Shown: one piece after another, positions 1 through 5,189 of the stretch
Numbering within the stretch: the stretch's first letter is position 1
How the letters are laid out: every line of letters starts with the position of its first letter
Assembly: GCA_944331815.1 (NCBI GenBank)
Contig: CALVIQ010000020.1
Coordinates: forward strand, 1-8,524
Direction of reading: 5' to 3'
From: an uncultured Bacilli bacterium
Lineage (GTDB): Bacteria > Bacillota_I > Bacilli_A > RF39 > UBA660
Length of the DNA stretch: 8,524 bases
Made by a program: the position numbers and the translations under genes
The notes under the pieces: generated by a model
Seen by the model: only the letters and a program-made list of their open reading frames with translations
Databases searched by the model: none
What the model was told of the DNA's origin: nothing

Positions 1-5
1 TATTG

Positions 6-11
6 TATATT
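6..11 (+). promoter_or_regulatory. Possible -10 element of the SRP RNA promoter
   Basis: TATATT lies six bases upstream of the inferred 5' end of the SRP RNA at about base 18, the expected distance for a -10 box. The -35 region falls outside the window, and the surrounding sequence is all A/T, so alternative hexamers such as TATTAT at 8-13 are equally possible. Weak call, supported mainly by its position. Confidence 0.3.
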
Positions 12-17
12 ATATAT

Positions 18-96
18 GCACAACATTTATGTTTGAATCTGGTCAGAGTCGGAAGACAGCAGCCATAAGATCCTCTAAATGTGTGTGCTTTTTTTT
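18..96 (+). ncRNA. ffs: Signal recognition particle RNA, small 4.5S type
   Basis: RNA scaffold of the signal recognition particle, which binds Ffh and docks signal-peptide-bearing ribosomes on FtsY at the membrane. The diagnostic helix 8 is visible: GGTCAG at 41-46, a GGAA tetraloop at 51-54 closed by GTC (48-50) and GAC (55-57), then AGCAGCC at 58-64, matching the conserved E. coli 4.5S core. ATCT (37-40) pairs with AGAT (68-71). The outer stem pairs 18-29 (GCACAACATTTA) with 76-88, leaving one bulged base, and a run of eight T follows. The 3' end therefore pairs with a 5' end inside the window, giving an RNA of about 75 nt without an Alu domain. In B. subtilis the SRP RNA is about 270 nt and sits between tadA and dnaX; here it is short and precedes tadA. 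The ends are inferred from pairing. Confidence 0.9.
76..96 (+). terminator. SRP RNA 3' stem plus T8 tract, likely intrinsic terminator
   Basis: The 3' strand of the outer SRP RNA stem (76-88) is followed directly by eight T (89-96). The long closing stem of the RNA thus doubles as a terminator hairpin, as is common for small stable RNAs. The tadA ribosome binding site starts three bases later, so any tadA message starting at the SRP promoter must read through this site. Confidence 0.6.
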
Positions 97-98
97 GT

Positions 99-105
99 AG
101 GTGAT
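99..105 (+). promoter_or_regulatory. tadA ribosome binding site
   Basis: AGGTGAT matches the 3' end of 16S rRNA (AGGAGGTGATC complement). The AGG is 8 bases from the ATG at 110 and 5 bases from the ATG at 107. The GTG at 101 lies inside the site and so is unlikely to be the start. Confidence 0.7.
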
Positions 106-109
106 TATG

Positions 110-538
110 ATGGAAAAATATATGTTAGAAGCTTTAAAAGAAGCTGATAAAGCATTTAAACTTGGTGAAGTACCTATAGGTGCTGTAATCGTTAAAGATG
201 GTAAAATTATTTCACGTGCTTTTAATAAAAAAGAATCTAGCAATTTGGCAACTTCACACGCTGAAATACTAGCTATCAATAAAGCATGTAAAAAATTAAA
301 TAATTGGAGACTATTAGATTGTACATTATACGTTACTGTTGAACCATGTTTAATGTGTTGTGGAGCCATTATACAATCTAGAATAAAAAAAGTAATATAT
401 GGAACCACTAATGAATATTATGGTGCTGTGGAAAGTATAGATAATACATTAAAAAAATATAATATTGAAGTTGAAAGTAATATTTTACAAAACAAATGTT
501 CGTATATATTAAAAGAATTCTTTAAAAAAAGAAGATAA
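110..538 (+). CDS. tadA: tRNA-specific adenosine-34 deaminase TadA
   Basis: Zinc-dependent cytoplasmic deaminase that converts A34 to inosine in the anticodon wobble position of tRNA-Arg(ACG), allowing it to read CGU, CGC and CGA. The 142-residue protein has the full cytidine-deaminase-fold signature: H50-A51-E52 (zinc ligand and catalytic glutamate) and P79-C80-L-M-C83 (two zinc ligands). The N-terminal GEVPIGAVIV stretch (19-28) and WRLLDCTLYVT (66-76) are typical of bacterial TadA rather than of free-base deaminases. A longer reading from GTG 101 would put the start inside the Shine-Dalgarno. ATG 107 is also possible; 110 is preferred because its 8-base spacing matches dnaX and pth. The residue before the HAE motif is serine where alanine is usual, a mild change. 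It lies between the SRP RNA and dnaX, a Firmicutes neighbourhood. No promoter of its own fits in the gap after the SRP terminator. Confidence 0.95.
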   Translation: MEKYMLEALKEADKAFKLGEVPIGAVIVKDGKIISRAFNKKESSNLATSHAEILAINKACKKLNNWRLLDCTLYVTVEPCLMCCGAIIQSRIKKVIYGTTNEYYGAVESIDNTLKKYNIEVESNILQNKCSYILKEFFKKRR

Positions 539-542
539 GTAT

Positions 543-570
543 TTAATATTATTAATAAAAATGATATAAT
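543..570 (+). promoter_or_regulatory. dnaX promoter with extended -10
   Basis: A perfect TATAAT at 565-570 is preceded by TG one base upstream (TG at 562-563), forming an extended -10 (TGATATAAT). A weak -35 candidate, TTAATA (4 of 6 to consensus), sits at 543-548 with 16-base spacing. Transcription would begin near G577, giving a leader of only about 15 bases before the dnaX ATG. This probably drives the dnaX-to-pth gene series, since no later gap has a comparable element. Confidence 0.6.
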
Positions 571-579
571 TATAAAGTC

Positions 580-585
580 GAGGTG
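580..585 (+). promoter_or_regulatory. dnaX ribosome binding site
   Basis: GAGGTG, eight bases before the ATG at 592. The GTG at 583 that would extend the reading frame is part of this site, so the ATG at 592 is taken as the start. Confidence 0.75.
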
Positions 586-591
586 AGTAAT

Positions 592-2310
592 ATGTATCAA
601 GCTTTATATAGAAAATATCGACCTAAAACATTTGATGATGTAGCAGGGCAAGAAGTAATAATTAGAACATTAAAAAATGCTGTTATAAACGATAAAATAA
701 GTCATGCTTATTTATTTGCTGGCCCTCGTGGTTGTGGTAAAACTTCTATTGCTAAAATCTTTGCTAAACTAGTAAATTGTAAAGATAGTGTAGAAGGTTT
801 ACCATGTAATAAGTGTGTTTGTTGCACACAAAGTAACGAACAAAACATGGATGTTATTGAGATGGATGCTGCATCTAATAATGGGGTTGACGAAATTAGG
901 GAAATAAATAATAAGGTTAATTTGGTTCCATCATTAGGAAAATATAAGATATATATTATCGACGAAGTTCATATGTTAACGATTGGTGCTTTTAATGCAT
1001 TATTAAAGACATTAGAAGAGCCACCATCACATGTTATATTTATTTTAGCTACGACTGATCCACATAAAGTTCCAATAACAATATTATCAAGATGCCAAAG
1101 ATTTGATTTAAAAAAAATCCCTGTGGAAAATATTTATAATCGATTAAAATATATTTGTGATAATGAAAACATAAAAATAGAAGATGATGCTATTTGGGAA
1201 ATAGCCAGATTAGGCGATGGTGGATTAAGAGATGCCATTGGCATATTAGATCAAGTAGTATCATATGCTGTTGATACTGTCACTTTAAATGATGTTCATG
1301 AAGTAAACGGTACTATTTCCCAGGAAAATGTGTTTAATTTAATGAAAAATGTAGTTGATAATAATTTAACTGAGGTTATTAATACAATAACTGATTACAG
1401 TAACAAAGGTAAAAGTATAATTAAAATAACAGAAGAAATAATTTTGTTTTTAAGGAATGCTATTTTAGCTAATACAACTACTTTGGAAGATAAAAATATT
1501 TACCAGGAAATAAATAATCATTTTAGTACAGATGATATGTTAAATTATATTAGTATTCTAAATGAATCACTATTGGATATGAAAAAGTTTTCTAATCCTA
1601 AAATGATTTTAGAACTTGCTTTTATAAAAATGATGAATAATTCTAATAAACAAATATCAACAAAAAAAGTTATTGAAAAAGTAATAATTGAGAAACCTAG
1701 TATCGAATCAAATATTATTACCCAAGAAATAAAACAACCAGAAAAAATTACCCAGGAAATAAAAGTAGAGGTTGAAACTAGTAATACTGTGGATAATAAA
1801 AATATTTCCAGGGAAATAACCAAAAAATCTGTGGATAATGAATTGTTAGAAAAACTTAATAAGTTTGTTGACATAAGAGTAAATAATACACTTTCAAAAT
1901 TTTCAAAAAAGGATACTATTGAGTTAAAAAATGATTTAAATAGAGTTATGGATTATGTGATGGATGAAAAATATAATGTCTATGCTACAATGGTATTAGA
2001 CGGAGAATTAAAAGCAGTAAGTGATGAATATGCTATATTCACTTATAAAACTGAACATTTATCAAATTTATTTAATGAAAATATAATTAATATTGAAAAT
2101 TTAATTAAAGAAGTTTTTAATAAACCATATAAAGTGGTTGCTGTTGATATTGATAAATGGAATGTTATTAAAGATAATTTTAATAGTAAAAAACAAAAGT
2201 TTGAATATCAAGATGAAATATATTCAATTGAAGAAATATTAAGTAAATTAAATAACGAACCAGAAGATGATATGAAATCATTGTTTGGAGATATAGTAGA
2301 GTATAATTAA
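592..2310 (+). CDS. dnaX: DNA polymerase III subunit tau (DnaX), clamp loader ATPase
   Basis: ATPase subunit of the clamp loader, which opens and loads the beta clamp on primed DNA; tau also tethers polymerase and helicase. The protein is 572 residues, close to the B. subtilis length. Visible parts are: N-terminal YQALYRKYRPKTF; Walker A GPRGCGKT (44-51); zinc module C63, C72, C75, C78; Walker B with D124-E125; sensor 1 LATTD (152-156); SRC arginine-finger motif (166-168); domain III to about 360; a Lys/Glu-rich linker (about 355-425) with repeated ITQEIK; and a C-terminal tau region with FNKPYKVVAVDIDKW. It starts after its own likely promoter and is 12 bases from ebfC. Odd points: two perfect DnaA boxes in the linker, and two A-rich heptamers in frameshift phase (1662-1668 and 1905-1911), the second resembling the E. 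coli gamma signal. Identity is certain; any short gamma-like product is conjecture. Confidence 0.98.
   Translation: MYQALYRKYRPKTFDDVAGQEVIIRTLKNAVINDKISHAYLFAGPRGCGKTSIAKIFAKLVNCKDSVEGLPCNKCVCCTQSNEQNMDVIEMDAASNNGVDEIREINNKVNLVPSLGKYKIYIIDEVHMLTIGAFNALLKTLEEPPSHVIFILATTDPHKVPITILSRCQRFDLKKIPVENIYNRLKYICDNENIKIEDDAIWEIARLGDGGLRDAIGILDQVVSYAVDTVTLNDVHEVNGTISQENVFNLMKNVVDNNLTEVINTITDYSNKGKSIIKITEEIILFLRNAILANTTTLEDKNIYQEINNHFSTDDMLNYISILNESLLDMKKFSNPKMILELAFIKMMNNSNKQISTKKVIEKVIIEKPSIESNIITQEIKQPEKITQEIKVEVETSNTVDNKNISREITKKSVDNELLEKLNKFVDIRVNNTLSKFSKKDTIELKNDLNRVMDYVMDEKYNVYATMVLDGELKAVSDEYAIFTYKTEHLSNLFNENIINIENLIKEVFNKPYKVVAVDIDKWNVIKDNFNSKKQKFEYQDEIYSIEEILSKLNNEPEDDMKSLFGDIVEYN
1662..1668 (+). 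other. In-phase A7 heptamer in dnaX, possible slippage site
   Basis: A AAA AAA in frameshift phase (ac-A AAA AAA at Thr357-Lys358-Lys359). After a -1 shift the ribosome would read Ser-Tyr and stop at TGA 1674-1676, giving a 361-residue product ending about where clamp-loader domain III ends. No upstream Shine-Dalgarno stimulator is seen. A weak A/T hairpin (1670-1674 with 1683-1687) follows. Such runs are common in this base composition. Confidence 0.25.
1717..1764 (+). repeat. Tandem 30-base repeat units in the DnaX linker
   Basis: An 18-base unit, ATTACCCA(A/G)GAAATAAAA, occurs at 1717-1734 and again at 1747-1764 with one mismatch, at an exact 30-base (10-codon) period. Both copies encode ITQEIK (residues 376-381 and 386-391). 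A diverged third copy at 1804-1821 encodes ISREIT. It looks like a short in-frame duplication in a flexible linker. Confidence 0.6.
1788..1796 (-). promoter_or_regulatory. Perfect DnaA box inside dnaX (copy 1)
   Basis: The minus strand reads TTATCCACA, the consensus DnaA box, followed by G (plus strand CTGTGGATAA from 1787). On the coding side it encodes part of Thr-Val-Asp-Asn using the less common GTG valine codon. The start is 42 bases from the next identical box, about four helical turns, in the same orientation. Binding is inferred. Confidence 0.45.
1830..1838 (-). promoter_or_regulatory. Perfect DnaA box inside dnaX (copy 2)
   Basis: Second minus-strand TTATCCACA, again followed by G and in the same orientation as the box at 1788. 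It encodes part of Ser-Val-Asp-Asn, again with a GTG codon. Two same-facing boxes at about four helical turns is the arrangement expected of a paired DnaA contact site, but function is not shown. Confidence 0.45.
1905..1922 (+). other. Possible -1 frameshift signal in dnaX (A AAA AAG)
   Basis: A AAA AAG at 1905-1911 is in the same phase as the E. coli dnaX slippery heptamer (tc-A AAA AAG, Ser438-Lys439-Lys440). A -1 shift would add Gly-Tyr-Tyr and stop at TGA 1920-1922, giving a 443-residue form lacking most of the tau-specific C-terminal domain; E. coli gamma is 431 residues. A weak A/T-rich stem follows (1916-1919 with 1940-1943, 1924-1928 with 1935-1939). No clear upstream Shine-Dalgarno stimulator is present. 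It may be coincidence in an A-rich gene. Confidence 0.35.
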
Positions 2311-2322
2311 GGAGGAATAAAA

Positions 2323-2619
2323 ATGAATATACAAGCTATGATGAAACAAGCTCAAAAATTACAAAAGGATATGATGAATGCTAAAAAGGAGATAGATGAA
2401 ACTGAATTTGAATGTACTAAATCATTTATAACAGTTAAAGCTATGGGAAATAAAAAAATTAAATCTATCAAAATAGATATGGAAAGTATTTCTAAAGATG
2501 AAGTAGAAATGGTTGAAGATTTAATGTTAGTTGCAGTTAATGAATTAATGGATAAAATAGATAAAGAAACTGAAAAGAAAATGGGTAAATACACTCAAGG
2601 AATGCCGGGGTTATTCTAA
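2323..2619 (+). CDS. ebfC: YbaB/EbfC family nucleoid-associated DNA-binding protein
   Basis: Small DNA-binding protein of the YbaB/EbfC family, which forms tweezer-shaped dimers on DNA and is nearly always encoded between dnaX and recR. The 98-residue protein shows the usual plan: a charged N-terminal helix beginning MNIQAMMKQAQKLQKDM, a central beta section around FITVKAMGNKKIKSIKID, a C-terminal helix (about 60-85), and the family's characteristic end GMPGLF. The start is clear, with GGAGG at 2311-2315 placed 7 bases upstream. The stop codon overlaps the recR start by one base (TAATG), suggesting coupled translation and a shared role in DNA repair or nucleoid organisation. The exact cellular function of the family is not settled. 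Confidence 0.95.
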   Translation: MNIQAMMKQAQKLQKDMMNAKKEIDETEFECTKSFITVKAMGNKKIKSIKIDMESISKDEVEMVEDLMLVAVNELMDKIDKETEKKMGKYTQGMPGLF

Positions 2620-3230
2620 TGTTATATCCTGAAACAATTAACAATTTAATTGAATGTTATAAAAAATTTCCAGGCGTTGGCGAGAAATCAGCTGAACGAA
2701 TGGCATTATGTACGTTAGAACTAGATCAAGAAATAATTGATCTTTTTGCGCAATCTTTAAAAGATTCTAAAAAAAATATTAGAAGATGTAAAAAATGTAA
2801 TAATTTATCAGAAACAGATATTTGTCCTATTTGTAATAGTGATACAAGAGATAAAAAGATTATATGTGTTGTTGAGGAACCAAAAAATGTTTTTCAATTT
2901 GAAAAAATAGGTTCATACAATGGATTGTATCATGTATTAGATGGTTTAATTTCTCCATTAGATGATGTTAATCCAGAAGATATAAACTTAGATAGTTTAT
3001 TAGATAGAATTAAAAATGATAATATTGAAGAAGTAATAATTGCTGTTAAACCTAGTGTTGAAGGTGAAACAACTGCACTATATATTTCAAAAATATTAGA
3101 AGATAAAAATGTAACAATATCTAAAATAGCTCATGGTGTACCTATGGGAGCTGATATGGATTATGTTGATGCATTAACTTTAGAATTAGCGTTACAAGAA
3201 AGAAAAAATATAACTAGTCATACTGAATAA
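2619..3230 (+). CDS. recR: Recombination mediator protein RecR
   Basis: Acts with RecF/RecO to load RecA on SSB-coated single-stranded DNA at gaps. The 203 residues, near the usual 198-200, contain an N-terminal helix-hairpin-helix (KFPGVGEKSAERMA, 16-29), a four-cysteine zinc finger (C57, C60, C69, C72), and a Toprim domain with ICVVEEPKN (82-90) and the typical YHVLDGLISPLDDVNPEDI segment (104-122). The C-terminal part has EGETTALYISK and IAHGVPMGADMDYVDALTL, the Walker-B-like region of the family. Translation starts on the ATG that shares its A with the ebfC stop codon, so it is probably coupled to ebfC. A 31-base A/T-rich gap without a convincing terminator or promoter separates it from the BofA-like gene. 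Confidence 0.97.
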   Translation: MLYPETINNLIECYKKFPGVGEKSAERMALCTLELDQEIIDLFAQSLKDSKKNIRRCKKCNNLSETDICPICNSDTRDKKIICVVEEPKNVFQFEKIGSYNGLYHVLDGLISPLDDVNPEDINLDSLLDRIKNDNIEEVIIAVKPSVEGETTALYISKILEDKNVTISKIAHGVPMGADMDYVDALTLELALQERKNITSHTE

Positions 3231-3251
3231 TATTAATTCATAATTTTTATT

Positions 3252-3258
3252 GGTGAAG
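3252..3258 (+). promoter_or_regulatory. Ribosome binding site of the BofA-like gene
   Basis: GGTGAAG, with GG eight bases before the ATG at 3262. It covers the GTG and partly the TTG that would extend the frame upstream, which argues for the ATG start. Confidence 0.55.
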
Positions 3259-3261
3259 AAT

Positions 3262-3450
3262 ATGTTAAAAAAATTATTTAATTTAATCAAAAGAATTGTT
3301 ATTAGTGCTTTTGTATTATATGGATATAATTTATTAGTTACACCAATAAATTTAATAATACCAATTAATATAGTTACAGTATCTTTATTAACAATTTTTG
3401 GCCTACCAGCTTTGTTTTCATTAATCATTATATTAATTGTTGTTTTTTAG
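3262..3450 (+). CDS. bofA: BofA-family small integral membrane protein
   Basis: A 62-residue, very hydrophobic protein: a short basic N-terminus (MLKKLFNLIKR), a first membrane segment at about 11-27, and a second at about 40-62. The turn region IPINIVT (33-39) and the GLPALF motif (47-52) resemble the conserved C-terminal half of BofA (sigma-K factor processing regulator, PF07441). In B. subtilis BofA (87 residues) holds the SpoIVFB intramembrane protease inactive until sporulation checkpoints are met, and its gene lies just after recR, as here. No other sporulation gene is in the window, so its role here may differ from that in sporulating relatives. It ends 12 bases before holB, and its TAG stop overlaps the holB Shine-Dalgarno. 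Family assignment rests on motif plus position; function is uncertain. Confidence 0.7.
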   Translation: MLKKLFNLIKRIVISAFVLYGYNLLVTPINLIIPINIVTVSLLTIFGLPALFSLIIILIVVF

Positions 3451-3462
3451 GAAGGTGTTAGT

Positions 3463-4410
3463 ATGTTAGAACAATATCAAAATAATCAACCAATTGCTTA
3501 TCAAATAATAAAAAATACTTTAAATAAAAAACATTTTGCGCATGCTTATTTAATTGAAACAAATGGATATGGTGCATGTTTTGATTTTGCTTTAACATTT
3601 GCTAAATTATTATTATGTCCTTATGAAGAATGTATTAATTGTATGCAATGTAAGATGATTGATGATAATAACTTTCCTGAATTAAAAATAATTAATCCTG
3701 ATGGTAATGGTATTAAAAAAGAACAACTAACTGAATTACAAGAAGAATTCAATAAAAAATCAATTGTGGGAAATAAAAAAGTTTATATTATAAATAAAGC
3801 AGAAAAGTTAAATGTTAATTCAGCTAATACAATTTTAAAGTTTTTGGAAGAACCACAAGAAGGAATAATAGCTATTTTGATAACTAATAATATTTATCAA
3901 TTATTAGATACTATTATTTCAAGGTGTCAAATTATTTCTTTAAATGGACAAGTTGATTTAAAAAATAAAAATACATTTAATAAAATAGCTCAATTATTAA
4001 CTGATAATAATGAAGATTATAATAATTTTATTAATGATGAAAGTAATAAAGAAAAACTAGAAGCATTATTAAAATTTATTAAGTATTATGAAAATAATCA
4101 TAAAAAAATATTGTTATATATGAATGATTATTGGTTTAATTATTTTAATGATAAACAGGAAATGAGTAAATATATATTAATAATGATTTATTTTTATAAA
4201 GATGTTTTAAATTATAAAATAAATTGTAATATTGAAATATTTAATGATTATTTAGATTTAATAGAAGATATAGCTAATAAAAATACTGTGGATAACTTAG
4301 TTAATAAAATAACTATTATAAATGAACATAGAACTTATTTAGAATACAATGCCAATTTAAATTTATTAATGGATAAAATTATAATTGAATTAGAAAGTGG
4401 TGTAAGATGA
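3463..4410 (+). CDS. holB: DNA polymerase III subunit delta prime (HolB)
   Basis: Stator subunit of the clamp loader, partner of DnaX and HolA. In the 315-residue protein, AHAYLIETNGYG (26-37) aligns with the Walker A region, but the GKS/T lysine is lost (NGYGACF), as expected because delta prime does not hydrolyse ATP. The zinc module is intact (C52, C57, C60, C63), the Walker B position is degenerate (NKAEKL, 111-116), and LKFLEEPQ (125-132) and the SRC motif (153-155) are conserved. The C-terminal half is Asn/Lys/Ile-rich and poorly conserved. AGGAAGGTG at 3449-3457 is the ribosome binding site. The TGA stop overlaps the ricT ATG by 4 bases. tmk and its neighbours, which usually precede holB in Bacilli, are absent. 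It carries a perfect DnaA box at 4287-4295. Confidence 0.95.
   Translation: MLEQYQNNQPIAYQIIKNTLNKKHFAHAYLIETNGYGACFDFALTFAKLLLCPYEECINCMQCKMIDDNNFPELKIINPDGNGIKKEQLTELQEEFNKKSIVGNKKVYIINKAEKLNVNSANTILKFLEEPQEGIIAILITNNIYQLLDTIISRCQIISLNGQVDLKNKNTFNKIAQLLTDNNEDYNNFINDESNKEKLEALLKFIKYYENNHKKILLYMNDYWFNYFNDKQEMSKYILIMIYFYKDVLNYKINCNIEIFNDYLDLIEDIANKNTVDNLVNKITIINEHRTYLEYNANLNLLMDKIIIELESGVR
4287..4295 (-). promoter_or_regulatory. Perfect DnaA box inside holB
   Basis: The minus strand reads TTATCCACA followed by G, identical to the two boxes in dnaX and in the same orientation. It encodes part of Thr-Val-Asp-Asn with the GTG valine codon. A single box alone would be a weak site; its interest comes from sharing the word with dnaX, the other clamp-loader gene of the window. 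Confidence 0.35.
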
Positions 4411-5189
4411 AAGTAGTAGGAATAGCGTTTGATAATAATAAACAAATATATTATTTTAATCCTAAAACATTTGATCTAAGAAGAAATGTAACAGTAATAG
4501 TAGAAACTGAAAGAGGATTACAGTTTGGTAAAGTTATTTTACCTCCTTTTGAAATAGAAGAAGATAAAATTAAATCAATATTAAAAGATGTAATTAGAAT
4601 ATCTACTAAAAAAGATTATTTAGAATATAAAAAAAATTTAAGAGATGCTGAAACAGCTTTAGTTAAATGTAAAAAATTAATTGAAAAATTGGAACTTAAT
4701 ATGCAAGTTATGGATGCAAATTTCACTTTTGATAGATCACAATTATTATTTAGATTTTTATCAGATAATAGAGTAGATTTTAGACAGCTTGCCAAAGAAC
4801 TAGCGAATATTTATAAAACAAGAATTGAGTTAAGACAAGTTGGAGTTAGGGATAAAGCTAAAGAAATAGGTGGCTGTGGATTATGCGGTAGACAACTTTG
4901 TTGTGCACGATTTAATTCAGATATGTCTTCAGTATCAATTAATATGGCTAAAAATCAAAATATATCTTTAAATCCAAATAAAATTAATGGTGTTTGTGGA
5001 AGACTTTTATGCTGTTTAAAATACGAAGATGAAACATATAAAGAATATAAAAAAGATTTACCTAAAGTAGGTAATATTGTTGATACTGATAAAGGAAGAG
5101 GTAAAGTTGTTAGTATCGATATTCTAAATAAAAAATATAGCGTTGATATTAAAGATGTAGGGATTGTTGAGATAGATGGAAGTAACTAA
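4407..5189 (+). CDS. ricT: RicT (YaaT), PSP1-domain iron-sulfur regulatory protein
   Basis: In B. subtilis RicT forms the RicA-RicF-RicT complex, which binds [4Fe-4S] clusters and directs RNase Y mRNA processing, affecting competence, biofilm and sporulation. The 260-residue protein has the N-terminal beta region (VVGIAFDNNKQIYYF), LQFGKVILPP (38-47) typical of PSP1 proteins, a helical segment at 60-105, and the cysteine-rich core: GGCGLCGRQLCC (155-166) and GVCGRLLCC (195-203), giving C157, C160, C165, C166, C197, C202 and C203. The C-terminal SH3-like stretch (GNIVDTDKGRGKVVSID) is also present. It is joined to holB by an ATGA overlap, implying coupled translation. RicA and RicF (YmcA, YlbF) are not in the window. 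In B. subtilis yabA follows; here trmN6 follows directly with a 14-base overlap. Confidence 0.95.
   Translation: MKVVGIAFDNNKQIYYFNPKTFDLRRNVTVIVETERGLQFGKVILPPFEIEEDKIKSILKDVIRISTKKDYLEYKKNLRDAETALVKCKKLIEKLELNMQVMDANFTFDRSQLLFRFLSDNRVDFRQLAKELANIYKTRIELRQVGVRDKAKEIGGCGLCGRQLCCARFNSDMSSVSINMAKNQNISLNPNKINGVCGRLLCCLKYEDETYKEYKKDLPKVGNIVDTDKGRGKVVSIDILNKKYSVDIKDVGIVEIDGSN

Noticed and set aside
101..112. GTG 101 as the start of tadA, and similarly GTG 583 for dnaX, TTG 3250 for the BofA-like gene and TTG 5888 for rsmI
   Set aside because: Each of these upstream starts lies in or overlaps the Shine-Dalgarno of a well-placed ATG just downstream, and the extra residues are not part of the conserved proteins.
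43..408. Open frame on the minus strand opposite the SRP RNA and tadA
   Set aside because: It lies antisense to an SRP RNA and a gene with full catalytic motifs; its translation shows no recognisable domain and is a by-product of A/T-rich coding DNA.
1110..1117. Run of eight A in dnaX (T TTA AAA / A AAA AAA heptamers) as a frameshift site
   Set aside because: A -1 shift here would stop after a few codons just past the SRC motif, removing part of the ATPase and all of domain III, so no gamma-like product would result; long A runs are ordinary in this DNA.
1545..1874. Minus-strand open frame of about 109 codons inside dnaX
   Set aside because: Low-complexity Ile/Leu/Ser/Phe translation mirroring Lys/Asn/Glu codons on the sense strand; no ribosome binding site or family match seen.
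3231..3261. A/T-rich gap after recR as a terminator
   Set aside because: Only a 4-bp stem could form and the T run is interrupted; it does not meet a reasonable terminator pattern.
4408..4410. Mycoplasma-type code in which TGA encodes tryptophan
   Set aside because: holB ends sensibly at TGA with the classic ATGA overlap to ricT, tryptophans use TGG, and no gene has an internal TGA. One stop codon is limited evidence, but nothing supports the alternative code.
5176..5189. The 14-base ricT/trmN6 overlap as a sign of frameshift or fusion
   Set aside because: Both proteins are complete at their ends and short overlaps are common in tight operons; no slippery sequence is evident.
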